A DNA stretch of 64,000 nucleotides from Undaria pinnatifida (Eukaryota; Sar; Phaeophyceae; Laminariales; Alariaceae), in NCBI GenBank assembly GCA_012845835.1, contig JABAKD010000011.1, forward strand, positions 5,356,036 through 5,420,035, written 5' to 3'. This document shows, in pieces, positions 36,166 to 47,200 of this stretch. The position numbers were made by a program, and so were the translations under genes. How positions within the stretch are numbered: the stretch's first letter is position 1; each line of letters opens with the position of its first letter. The notes under the pieces are model-generated. The model did no database searches. It was not told the origin of the DNA and worked only from the letters and a program-made list of their open reading frames with translations.

Positions 36166-37159
36166 CGTACATACATATGTGGTTGATCTTTTTGGTGAGT
36201 TTCTTTACCAGGCCTCAAATAAATAAATATGCATGCGTTTTTGGGAAGGATACGAATGACCGTACACTTAAAATTTTTAGTCCTACTGCTGTAGATGCAT
36301 GGATCGGGTCGGAATGACGATCAACCGGCTACCTTACTTATGGGATCAACTTGGGCGTAGGATGTGAGCTTGGCGCAGGATGAGGGTTGTGAGCTGGTGT
36401 TACGCCGGCGGGGTGGCGCGAGACATACAAGTACGGTGGGTCGTGTCCGTGGCTTTACGGTTGTGGCTTAATCGGGCGCAGAAGAGGGGACGGATAGTTC
36501 TGTGGGCTGGGAAAGACGTTTTGTTGTGGCGGCGAACTATATTCGAAACCGTGATGCCGTGTGGCAATAACACCTTCCAAGAAAGTAGTGCAAAGCAGCA
36601 CCGCTGGAAAATAAGCCTGGTGTTGCGGCTGTGCTTCGCGGTTCAGTCTGTAAACACCCCCATGAGAAAAAAGAACCTTAAAACGTGGCAAATGTTAATG
36701 GCAAACCACTGTTCACATATTGTGCATGAACACTGCTGTTCGCTTGTATGCATGTGCATCCGCATCAACTGTCATCTGTGATATCACGCGCTTGTGAGAC
36801 TCAACGATGTGGCTTCGTTGGAAGTGTGAAGTCTCGGATCAATCTGATGGATGGATTGCAAATCGGGAGGAACCAAAGATACAGCTGGAGGAATCTGATA
36901 GCTAGACATTACGAACTATCCCGGTGGCAAGGTGAGCGAGAAGTAGGGCGGTCCGCCCAGCCACCGTGTCTGGTTGTCAGGATCAGGGGACATCCTGGTT
37001 CCTTTCCCGGGCTTCCTAGGTAGATGAAACCAATGTATGGATCTTCCAAGGGTATAAAACATTGCTGGTGCTGCTGTGGAATATATCACACTACAGCGAT
37101 CACGGGTGGAGTCAGATCACAGCGAGGACTCTGACGTCGGGACTTTGTCCCCACCTACT

Positions 37160-37320
37160 CTTGATACAATGGCGCCTATCTCATGGGTGTCACGTGGATG
37201 ATCACCAGCCCGAGTGTTTCAGCGATGCTGGGCCTGGTACAGTACAATATAATGGTGCCTCGCTCATGAGCGTCACGTGGATGGTCACCAGCCCGGGCGT
37301 TTCAGCGATGCTGGCCCTAA
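37160..37320 (+). repeat. ~86-bp tandem duplication
   Basis: GCGTCACGTGGATGGTCACC...TTTCAGCGATGCTGG.CCT occurs at about 37185-37236 and again at 37268-37317 with a few changes. Confidence 0.8.
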
Positions 37321-39407
37321 GCTGAGCGGTCGTCCACGATCCTCGACCATACAGGTCTCGCGGCCTAGCATAGATAGATGCACAATATTAATAGCACGCA
37401 TTGGACAGGTCATATCCCATTTCATGATATATGCCAGCCAAGGCAGATGAGATCCCTGATCTATATATACATGATCTGCCACTGGTCTAGATCATTTTTC
37501 GGGGGGGGGGGCGTACGATCTGCATGGCCTACTAATAGTCTAATAGTACACGCTTCCTGGGTTGAATCTGCAGTACACAGATCCTGCGAATCATGTCATA
37601 ATGACGCAAAATACCTAGTAGGATCTACTGATGTGATCTAGACCGTGATCTGTCCAATGTGTGATAAATAAAAGACCATCTCGACCTATCGAGCTCACGC
37701 GTGCGCCTGTGCGAGCTTTTACAATATCGATAAAAAAACACCTCTTAGGAAACAGTGCGCCGTTTCTCAATCACCCCGAGACCGCCGCGCAGTCTATTAC
37801 TGTGTTACCCAATACAAGCCGCATTGACGACCAAAAATGGTCTCGGTCCCCCCCCCCCCTTCCCCGCCTCTCTGCCTACATCTATCGTTGATAATAGCCC
37901 CAAAAACCCTAGTCTCTCTTGGGCCAACGATACTAATCTGGCAAGACCAAACGCGACTAAACGTCTGCAACATGTCCACACCAAAAGTACTACCTGGTAT
38001 TCCACAACAATACGCCACCTGGTACCAGGTACCAGGTATGTCATAACAACCCGCTACATAAAAGTTCACACTCGCGACTGCACAGAACAAGAGACGAAGG
38101 TACCATCGCAGAGGGGGGGAGGGGAGGGAGCAACAACAACCTGAAAAACGTAGAAGTCAAACGTCCTATTATCCAGGCGCTTGCCTAAACGACCTGTCAC
38201 CGTGCCGTAACACGCCCACTAAAAAACACGCAGCCATAAGCACCAACAAACCAATCCGCGCATCTCACCTATTACAAGAGCACGGAAAGAAAGGGAGCAA
38301 CAGAAAACGAAACATCAACAGCAAAAAAAATGAACGTCACGTTCACCTTTCTTTGCGTCCGCGAATGCGTCCTCGTTTGCGTCTAACATTGAGTCCACTC
38401 AGACCTTCGCTCGAACCCCCCCCCCCTCCCCCCTACCCCCATTGCTGTCTCTGGAGTGGCCACACCAGAAAAAAAATGGCGCTGTCATCCAATAACTAAG
38501 AAAGTAGGCGCAATGTGCCGAAGTCCGTCTTACGAGCGATTCTTGGAAGGATGCAGTTCACCGTTCATGCGACTCGCCGAACACCTCACGGCGCTTCGCG
38601 CTTGGTGCAACCGATGTCTGCCTGGTTGGTGAAAACCCGACGTGCTCCGTCCCAGCACAGTAGGGATGCGAGGGTCTACGGTCACAAAGACTACGGCCAT
38701 GCACAAATTGAGAACCCCCCCTCCCCTACCCCCCTCCGCTCTCCCCCCGTCGTCCCGTGGATGCACCATGCTCCGTTCGGCTCGCAGAACAAAACAGCTG
38801 TCACACGGGCGGCTCCTCCTTGTTTGATGCGATCAACGGTTCGGCGAGTCTCGCCCCGCAATACACTTCCAGAGAAAACCGTTAGAGGCACCCACCCTCT
38901 TGCTGTTTCCCTCCGTCCGCACCCAACACGTTTCAGCAGCATTGCTTGGGAGGGTGGCAAGAGTGTTGGGGTGGATGTTTTCCAGCGCATCTCGATACAT
39001 ACATATGGCACTAATATTATTAGCGACAACGGTTGATCGCGCGCCTTTTTTCTGCCCACTCACAAGAGCGGCAGAGGCAGCAACTATAAAACGACGGGCG
39101 GTTTGGCAACAAACCAAATAATGATGCCAAAATAAACGAGATCGACACGTAAACCGAATTTTACACTTCCCAGCCATAAAAGTACGTACAAGGAGCAAAT
39201 ACAAAATCTAGAACCATAAAAACCGCGAAACACGGCGACCGACGCTTGCGGCTGAGGCGGGCGTGGGGTAGGGCGGGGGGGGGGGATAAGGTATTATGCA
39301 ATGGCGCACAGAAGCGCAACACAAAGCAAAATACAACAAAGACGCCACGCTATTAATACCTACATAGCACCACACCATGTCTATAAACCACATGTTGCAA
39401 AACAAAT

Positions 39408-39500
39408 ACCCGGTAAGCAGGTAAGCAAATCAACTCGAACGGAACCCCCGCTATACCGGTAAGCAAATCAACTCGAACGGAATACCCGGCAAGCTGGTGA
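39408..39500 (+). repeat. Short tandem repeat, ~30-40 bp units
   Basis: GGTAAGCAAATCAACTCGAA occurs twice and a GGTGAGCAAACCAACC variant once, with CCCGGTAAGC in between. Confidence 0.75.
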
Positions 39501-40437
39501 GCAAACCAACCAACGGAATGAAATAGAACCACATCATCAGCAGTAGGGGTCTCCCAACAAGGCGGCCTGGGCAAGGCGGTATATCCCGATACGAACCTAC
39601 CTGTCCAAAACCGCTTGGCGCGACCGGGCAATTGCAATTTTGGGGAATTGCACCTCAACCCCCCGAACGAATAAGGCGGCTTCCCCCTACAAGGCGGTCA
39701 TATCGCCCTCTATAGCACACCATTGCCTTCCTGGGGGACCCATAATGCATCGACCAACGGCTCTCCGCTCGGTTAGGCTCCGGCCAGAGACCAACATACC
39801 AGCAAGAAAATATAGCCCCAGCGTTTCCCGCCGCCGTCAGCAGCCGCTACCGTTACTAGTCTAGCGCACCGCACCCACATTTTCCGGGAAAATTACCTGG
39901 AGCAAGAGTGGGAAACTACCCGTAGTAGGAATAAGGGAGTTGCACCCCCTGCCCCCGCCAAGACAACGCCTCCTTGATCACCCCTGCTAGACTACATACC
40001 TCTGTCGCTCTCCCTGGCAAACAACCGCCTAAGGTACGTTTCAACCCATGGCCGGCAGGTCAGCCGGAGCCCAAAGAAAACAAAAAAAACAAAAACACGC
40101 CATGGTGAATAACAAGCACATCTACAACAATGTACACCTGGACAACGACGCCGAGGGTATTTTACCATCGCAGAGGGTATACCAGGCACATATATACTCG
40201 GGGTGCCCACTTATTAAGCCTCGTTGTTTCGGCCACCTTCGGGTAGCAAGTGTTCCCCGAGTGAATACCCTACCAATCACATCCTCGAACCACTTCCACG
40301 ATTTCAGTATTAGGCCCAGATTATTTGCCGTAAGGAGATGAGCGAAACACACACAAGAGAACGAATAAGAACACGGGGGCAACGCACCGAAAAAATCTCG
40401 AGTGCAATCGAACGAACCCCCCCCTCCCTTCCCCCTC

Positions 40438-41280
40438 CCGCCTCCCGCACCCTTAACGGTAGGTTACGGAGATCCGGCCGTACTGCTAACGGGAGACGTC
40501 GACGTCTGGCCATACTGTAAGCTATACCGTCTTGCTCCCGTACTGCTTACGGGAGGTTGATGACGTCTGGCCATACTTTAAGCTATACCGTCTTGTTCCC
40601 GTACTGCCTACGGGAGGTTGTCGACGTCTGGCCATACCATAACCTATACCGTCTTGCTCCCGTACTGCCAACGGGAGGTTGTCGACGTCTGGCCATACTA
40701 AAAAGCTATACCGTCTTGTTCCCGTACTGCCAACGGGAGATTATGGACGTGTGGCCATACTATAACCAATACCGCCCCGTCCCCGTACTGCCAATGGGAG
40801 ATCGTGGACAACCGGCCATACTGTAAGCTATACCGTCTTGTTCCCGTGCTGTCAACGGGAGATTGCGGACGTCTGGCCATACTGTAGGCTATACCGTCTT
40901 GCTCCCGAACTGATAACGGGAGGTTGTGGACGTCTGGCCACATTATAAGCTATGCCGTCTTGTTCCCGTACTGCCAACGGGAGATTATGGACGTGTGGCC
41001 ATACTATAAGCTATACCGTCTTGTTCCCGTACTGCTAACGGGAAATCGCGGACGTCTGGCCATACTATACGCTATACCGTCTTGTTCCCGTAATGCTAAC
41101 GGGAAATCGGGGATGTCTGGCCATGCTGTACGCGATACAGTCTCCTTCCCGCATCCTTAACGGGAGGTTACGTACGTCTGGCAATACCGTAAGCCATATG
41201 GTCTCGTTCCCGTATACAAACCGGGGAATCATGGACGTCTTGCCATACTGTAAGCTATATCATCTTGTTCCCGTACCCCT
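40438..41280 (-). repeat. 61-bp satellite derived from (or captured by) the end of the PAP2 gene
   Basis: About 13 units. Each has CCCGTACTGCCAACGGG, which folds as a CCCGT/ACGGG hairpin with a 7-base loop, followed by GGACGTCTGGCCATACT and AAGCTATACCGTCTTG. On the - strand the unit reads REQDGIAYSMARRP. The last 14 codons and stop of the gene at 41229 are one unit of this array. Confidence 0.9.
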
Positions 41281-41361
41281 TCGGCCTCCAGCCAGTCCAA
41301 AAGCAACACGTTCTTTCGCAGGAGCTCGTGTCCCGCCCAGTTGTGGTATCCAGCAAAAGTA
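41229..41361 (-). CDS. PAP2-family gene, terminal exon
   Basis: One base completes a codon, then 43 codons and TGA: FAGYHNWAGHELLRKN, LLLDWLEAEGVREQ, then DDIAYSMARRP and stop. The last third lies in the 61-bp satellite. YHNW matches the conserved Tyr-His near the family C-terminus. Confidence 0.75.
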
Positions 41362-44300
41362 CTGGTATAGAACAGGAGTGCAGTGCGTTAGAGGGGGAGA
41401 GGGGAAGGAGACGGAACGAGGAGGGAAGAGTTACGTTCGTGAAGGAGGGGGAGAGAGGGGGGAGAGAGTGAGAGGAAGGGGGGGGGGCGGGTTTCGTTTT
41501 CGAAGGAGGGGGGGGTGGCGGAGGGGGCGGAGGGCAGGGCCGGGGGGGGGTTAATGTAGAGGGAGGGGGGGAGAGGGAGAGGAGAGGTATACTGGAGTTG
41601 GCGGGGGGGGGGGAATACATACGAAGGAGATATAGACAAACAAAGAAAACTACCGTGAGCAAGACACATAAAGAAAAAAGAACCAGGAAAAAGCCAACCA
41701 ACCAAATCAAAATCCTCACCAGAACGTGATCAAGATGGCCAGCAGGACATCCAGGGTGTAGTGCAGCTTAGACCCGATGATCACGAGCGACCCCAACGCA
41801 ACATACGCGTAAACGGCCCTTCTCACAACCGAAAGCGAGCGCTCCGACAGGTGGAAACCGGTGAAAAAAACTTTCGTCTGGAGGTCCTCGGCGCGACAGT
41901 ACTTCCGGAAGGTCATCGCCACCATCACCAGGCATGTCGTGTGCCCCGAAAACACCATGTCGCCGCTGTGCACACATACACGCACAGTAGTGGCAAGGAC
42001 GGAGTGGGAATAATCTGTGCTCGCGGACATTTCGGTAGATAAGTCACAATAAAAAGTGCGGCGCAGCCTGAGATGATGCGGTGGAACCTAAGCCAATACG
42101 CTTTAACACATGTACATAGTCGGAAAAAGCGCAAGTATCCGACAGGAAGAGGGAGGGAGAGCGATCGTAATTACTTCTTGAAGGAATGGTCAGACGGAGG
42201 CGATCACGCGGGGGGGCGGGGGGGGGCGGATCGTTCCAAACAAGCTGGGATTGTTCCTCGGATCGTTCCGGACAACCTGTTAGGGAGGTGACGAAAAGCT
42301 GGTGGGTGACTAATAAAAATCGAATTGAAGGGTTTCTCCCCTTGATGACTCTCGCTACCTCTCACCAGGTGACAAAAGCTGGTTGGCGACAAAAAAAGTA
42401 CATATATCGAAAACTCTTCCCTCCTACTTTCCCTTACCACTGATTTAGTCGTGCCATAAACATACAACACTGGTCGGTGACAAACCAAAATATTGGGTCA
42501 AAGGCGAGGGTCAGCCCACCGCTGCAAAGCCCCCCTTGTATATGTTCGAACGTTTTATTTTGTCCTTGTTGACAAAACTCTCACCACGTGACAAAGCTGG
42601 TTGGTGACAGAACAAACTGCGCCGCCTCCATGAAAGCCCTGGGGAACACATCTGCGATCGCTGCATCCTCCTGTCATCGCGGATAACAGTAACCAAAAAA
42701 TCAAAACGCGGTGGTACACGCATGCGTGGGATAGCAACAACAAAAAACAATCGAAGGTGGTGGCGAAGGTCGTTACTAAATAAATCCCGTCGGGTCTTCA
42801 GAGGACAAGACATGTCGAATAGAAGTGACGATGAAACCATCGGACCAAGGCGGATAATACATAATAAATAAAGCACGGTGTACTCATGCGTGGGAAAAAC
42901 AAAAAGAAAAACAGCCAGGAGCGGCGGCGGTCGTTATAGCCCATATCACTACTGCATGAATACCTCGAATCGTACAAAAGTAACGCTACGAGACTTCGGT
43001 TTTTGACTGATCGCCCCATGCATTAAAATTGGTCTTGATGAGCCCAACATGATCTATCTCCTAGACTAGCAAATATTTAATGTCACCGAGAGATATGCAA
43101 CTTTTAAGGGCCTGCCGAGATAGACGAAGAGAGGGAGGCGAGCACCAAGGTCGGGGACATCAAGAAAGTCCGTGACCAGTCGACGGGATCAGGCGCACAG
43201 TACGACAAGCGCCCCGCCAACCCCCCCCCCCCCCCTGCTAAAGAACACGTTTCCCCCCCCCCGCCCCCCCTGAGTGGGTGACCCCCCCCCCTTCCATAAA
43301 CATCGAGTCTTCCGCTGCTGCTACCCCTCCCTCCTTCCACCAAAACCTTCTAGCCATCTAGATTTCCGAAAAAATAAGTAACCCCCTTCCAGTTGCAACA
43401 TCCCCATCCCCCGCCCCGCCCCGCCCCGCCCACCCAACCTTTCCTTCCTTCACAACCTCACCTCAAATCTCTGCCGACACGCAGGCGATGCGTCCGGAAG
43501 CACCGTCACGGACACCGAAACCGCCCTCATGAGAAGCACCGTGCCAAAAATAGTGAATACTCTCCTGCAAATCTTCAGTCGCTGGGGGTGACACACGATG
43601 AACAGGCTGCTCAAAGCGCCCGCTATGGAGACCATGCGGTCTGGCAACGCGTGCTCGTCTATGTAATCGGTGTGGTGCCCGAGCCTGAGTTGTGTTCGGT
43701 CGGGGTTAGGTCGGGGTGGGGTTGGGGTGGGAGTTCGGATTGGGGCGGTGGAGTGGGGTGGGGGAGGTACTTTTCCCTGGAGCTCTGGTGGTGTACTACT
43801 CCTCTGCAGACTGCTGGACCGGCTACCAAGCCATGGGCTAAACTATTTAAAAAAATGTTTTCAAATACCTCAGCTGTGCGTTCCATCGATTTAAGGGTCG
43901 GGACTCATCTTTTCAAGCTGCGCGATACACCGGCCAGTCACAAAAGTCTGTGTGGGAGAAAACCCGCGGCAGGTCAGACAATGATGTTGACAGTTCGGGA
44001 GGTGGGGGTGGGGGTTGGGGTTAGGTGTTCGTTGTGTTGTGCTGTGTTGAGGGAGTGGGGTTGGGGTGGGGGTAGAGTGGAGTGCTTTTTTGGGGGGGGG
44101 GGGGTGGGGTGTTTGAGCGCCGGCAAGGGACACCAAACTCTGTGCGTTACGGCGTACTCGTCGACGTAGTTCGTGTGCTTCCCGAGCCCAAGTGTACGCT
44201 GTAGGAAGCGGCTCGTTGTTGGGTGCGGCCTCGCGGTTTCACAACAGAGCCCCAAACTCCAAATCACATCATATACGCGAGGAGAAGACACGATCGACCC

Positions 44301-46288
44301 CCCCCCCCCCCCCCCCTCCCCCGTGATCCCCACGCAATCAAACTCTACCTCCACCCCGCCTTCCACACGCTGTTGAACTTTACCACCCTCCCCTCACGCC
44401 CGCTACCTCTCCCCCCCCCCCCCCCCCCGCCCCCGATTACGTTACGATGTTTAACTCGACCACCCCCCCCCCCCCAACCTCCCCCTGCTCCCGTTTATAG
44501 CCTCAGCTTTAAAGCTCACCTCTTCAAAAAGAAGGGCCATGAGTCACGCTCTAGGTCGGGCAGCGTGTGCACGCCACGCGACCGCACGCAGTCTAACTCT
44601 ACCCCTCCCCTTCTCAAGCAATCCAAATCCACCCTCCTGCCCTCCCCCCCCCCCCCCCCCCGTTATTGCCCCCAGCTCTCTCGCTCACCAGTTCAAAAAG
44701 AGGGCCCACAAGTCGTGTCCTAGGTCGGGCAGCGTGTGCACGCTAAGCGGCTCTCCTGATCGGTCGAGCATCATGGCGTAAGGGTTTCGGTGTGTCGCGA
44801 CCATGGTGGCCAACGCGTTGAGGTACAGCGCCACGAGGAAAAAGCCCGCCGAAACCAGCAGCCTCGACGCGTACGCCCAGGACAGAAACCCGCGGTCGAA
44901 GGACGCCTGGCACATACCAACCATACAACGCATACAAAGAATAAAAGCGCACGCCGTAAGTTAGTATATACATAACTATGAAGAGAACTCCGGGCACATG
45001 CAAGGCATACCGCCGCGGACAATCACACAATGAATTTAAGCGAAGGCAACACGCGTTGGATGAAGGAAGGAAGCCTGCTGTCTTGTCTGTATCATTTCGC
45101 GGTGGTGTACCAGCAACCTACGCCCACGACATGAACCCGCGGTTGAAAGACGCCCTGACACGTACTCGGTACAACGCATACCGCGCACACAACAAGATAA
45201 AGATAAGCGAACGCAGCACGTGTTGGGAGAAGAGAAGGCCGTTTGTGCATCAGGACATCTCCAACAACAAACGCTTGGCTGCTTCGTACTTCCAAGTCAA
45301 GACTACTCGCGTCCAACATGCAAGTCCCGTTGTATTATTCTGCGCCATCGCTGATGAGCATTATTCTATACATGATAAACTGGCGCATTCTTTCCAAAAC
45401 CGACTCATTTATCCTCTTGAAGGATGTATACTTTCCACGCACAGATTGAGCTGCCCCGCCCGTCCCGCCCCCCGCCCCCTCCATGATAAACTGGTGCATT
45501 CTTTCCAAAACCGTCAGATTTATCTCCTTAAAGGATTTATAGTTTCCACGCACAAATTGACCTGCCCCACCCATCCCCCCTCCCCTCCTCCCCCCCTCCC
45601 GCCCCCCTTTTGATCAAAATCAGGCCCCCACGTCCTTCAAAACTCCGCCCTCCCCTAACCGGATATTCGACTCACAGGATTCACTTGATAAACTGATGCA
45701 TTTCCTTCCACAGCTGTTATATTTTGTCCCCCTCAGAAACGGGTTTTATAGTTTCCGCGCACAGACTAACTAAGATCACCCTGTTGACCCTGACAGCTGC
45801 ACTTTACCTTGTAGTTGCAAGGGGAGTCGCCGACCTATATCCTTAACGAGGACACACAACCCGTAATACGCGCGATCGGAGTATCACACACTGCAAAGAT
45901 GAGTTTCGACAAAATATTCGATCTCACAGCTGGAGTGTTTTTTATTTTTATAATATACTGCTGCTGTTAACTACTCTGTCTGTATCGCTGTCATAATACA
46001 CCGGTGAAGCACCTCGCATGCTGGTATGCTTCGTGCATACCGTACTTGCCAGGCATGGTATACCACAGGTACTGCATCTTTGTCTCACAGTTTGTGACCA
46101 CAGGGATAGAGCTTGTCTCTCAAGAGCAAGGCAGTGATCGGCACGGACACTGGTTGTGCTGGTTGAACAAGGGTCAAAGGAAGACACATACTGCGGCTGT
46201 TGGACTGCTAGAGATATCGAGATCGCGCCTCATTACCTCCAATCTTTACACATCGTACCAAGACACCAGGACATATAAAACCAAGCCG

Positions 46289-46341
<53 letters not shown>

Positions 46342-46881
46342 GCTCTTGTCGCTATTAATAGTGCTTGGTGTTGATATTATTAGTACTATTGTACCTGCGT
46401 GCTACACACAGCAATACAATCAGCACCTGGTACAAATTCAAGTTTTTACGTTATTTTATACTTAACTTCTCACCAACAAGTCAACCTTGATCGCGCGAGC
46501 ATCAAGTGCACCACACAAACAACTCGTTCTAAAATATCACCGCTGCTGCCCACATGCACCCCATTTATAATTCTAGGTATAGTCTATACAAGCATCCGCC
46601 TACGACAGAAGTGCCCCCATGCTCTCACCCTCTGGCTGAAGTCCGTTGCCACGGCCACCAGGCGGCTCCGATACCGCGGTCGAGGATGAGCATTCCGCCG
46701 CTTGAAGGCGGGGCTTGTGCTACGGTGAAGCTGATGCTGCTGCTGATACTGCTGACGCTGCGACTCGCCCCGCTCTCTTCCCGGGCCACCCTTGGAAGTG
46801 CCTACCTGCGCGGACCCGATGCCCAACAATAGCTTCTGCTGGGAGCCTACAAGCCACGCGTGGAGCTCTACTGCTTTGTCG
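41229..46881 (-). CDS. Sphingomyelin synthase/PAP2-family membrane protein, 3' complete
   Basis: Exons on the - strand, 5' to 3': 46806-46881, 44689-44906, 43462-43684, 42585-42670, 41720-41965, 41229-41361. All phases agree and give about 326 residues without the first exon. Hydrophobic segments are SAGFFLVALYLNALATMV, VFTIFGTVLLMRAV and VYAYVALGSLVIIG. The catalytic signature is complete: CGDMVFSGHT (first His) and HYTLD (second His and Asp). LPDLGHDLW and VLPDASPAC are at the positions expected in this family. Members move a phosphohead group between a phospholipid and ceramide in Golgi or plasma membranes. The head group cannot be read, and an inositol- or ethanolamine-phosphoceramide synthase is equally possible. 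Introns hold decayed copies of four exon edges, and the terminal exon merges into a satellite. Confidence 0.85.
41720..41965 (-). CDS. PAP2-family gene, catalytic exon
   Basis: 246 nt, phase 2 in (codon split) and phase 2 out at GTGAGG. It contains GDMVFSGHTTCLVMVAM and SKLHYTLDVLLAILIT. Confidence 0.9.
42280..42490 (-). pseudogene. Three decayed copies of the 3' edge of exon 42585-42670
   Basis: Near 42284-42310, 42357-42393 and 42470-42490, the + strand text GGTGACAAAGCTGGTTGGTGAC recurs in decayed form, and the middle copy keeps the donor CTCACC. All lie downstream in gene direction. Confidence 0.65.
42585..42670 (-). CDS. PAP2-family gene, 86-nt exon
   Basis: 28 codons plus two bases. 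It encodes DVFPRAFMEAAQFVLSP and SFVT and the first two bases of the Cys codon completed by the next exon (CGDMVF). The acceptor is ATGACAG and the donor GTGAGA. Confidence 0.8.
43200..43300. repeat. C-rich tracts in a PAP2-family gene intron
   Basis: Three C runs (about 43220, 43251 and 43280) in the intron between 42670 and 43462. No coding content. Confidence 0.8.
43462..43684 (-). CDS. PAP2-family gene, exon with second hydrophobic segment
   Basis: One base plus 74 codons ending in phase 0 at GTGAGG. It encodes HHTDYIDEHALPDRMVSI, VFTIFGTVLLMRAVSVSV and VLPDASPACRQRFE. Confidence 0.85.
44113..44210 (-). pseudogene. Decayed copy of the 5' part of exon 43462-43684
   Basis: On the - strand GGGCTCGGGAAGCACACGAA...TACGTCGACGAGTACGC parallels GGCTCGGGCACCACACCGAT...TACATAGACGAGCACGC. 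A poly-G tract on the + strand (44093-44106) adjoins it. It lies upstream in gene direction. Confidence 0.75.
44513..44580 (-). pseudogene. Decayed copy of the 3' part of exon 44689-44906
   Basis: TTCAAAAAGAAGGGCCATGA..CACGCTCTAGGTCGGGCAGCGTGTGCACGC mirrors 44690-44742. C tracts flank both. It lies downstream in gene direction. Confidence 0.8.
44689..44906 (-). CDS. PAP2-family gene, exon with first hydrophobic segment
   Basis: 72 codons plus two bases, phase 0 in. It encodes RGFLSWAYASRLLVSAGFF, LYLNALATMVATHRNPY and HTLPDLGHDLWALFLN. Confidence 0.85.
45020..45200 (-). pseudogene. Decayed copy of the 5' part of exon 44689-44906
   Basis: On the + strand ACGCGTTGGATGAAGG...CGTACGCCCA-like (CTACGCCCACGACATGAACCC) GCGGTTGAAAGACGCC...ACAACGCATACCGC follows 44816-44945 in order, including the acceptor side. 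It lies upstream in gene direction. Confidence 0.75.
45368..45960 (+). repeat. Intronic repeat, units 1-3
   Basis: GATAAACTG.TGCATTCTTTCC...TTTATAGTTTCC.CGCACA.A.TGA occurs near 45368, 45483 and 45687. The third unit extends through GGGGAGTCGCCGACCTATAT and CGCGCGATCGGAGTATCACA to CTCACAGCTGGAGTG. Confidence 0.8.
46285..46343. repeat. (GTT)n microsatellite
   Basis: About 18 units. Confidence 0.95.
46806..46881 (-). CDS. PAP2-family gene, probable upstream exon
   Basis: 76 nt between CATCGCAG and GCAG/GTAGGC, with phases that fit the next exon. It encodes AVELHAWLVGSQQKLLLG, a helical cytosolic segment. It is less certain than the others because the segment is poorly conserved and the exon before it was not found. 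Confidence 0.5.
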
Positions 46882-46944
46882 CTGCGATGTGGAGGCAGGT
46901 GGGCGAAGAAAGAGCGACAGGCGAAACAAATTAGATTTTTTTCA

Positions 46945-47200
46945 TATAATATCGCATTTCCTTCCACAGCTGTCAGATTTTGGCCCCCTCAGAAACGGGT
47001 TTTAGAGTTTCCGCGCACAGACTGCTTAACATCACCCTGTTGACCCTGATAGCTACACTGTAGTTCCTAGGGGAGTCGCCGACCTATATCCTTGATGAGG
47101 ACACACAACCCGTAATACGCGCGATCGGAGTATCACACACAGCTTGCAAAGATGAGTTTCGACAAAACATTCGATCTCAGCTGGAGTGTATTTTAATTTT
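46945..47200 (+). repeat. Intronic repeat, unit 4
   Basis: Direct repeat of 45684-45960: CATTTCCTTCCACAGCTGT, CCCCCTCAGAAACGGGTTTT, GAGTCGCCGACCTATATCCT and GATGAGTTTCGACAAAA are all shared. Confidence 0.85.

Larger units (their letters stand above)
36166..40437. other. Intergenic DNA with repeats, no gene recognised
   Basis: It contains a tandem duplication at 37160-37320, four TACCWGGTA palindromes between 35440 and 38038 (two overlapping), a short C-rich tract at 38408-38440, and small tandem repeats at 39408-39500. The frame at 38515-39036 has no recognisable content and shares a block with 59340-59470. Confidence 0.55.

Noticed and set aside
40438-41280. CRISPR-like array
   Set aside because: Units are adjacent 61-bp tandem repeats with no unique spacers, in a eukaryotic genome next to a gene exon.
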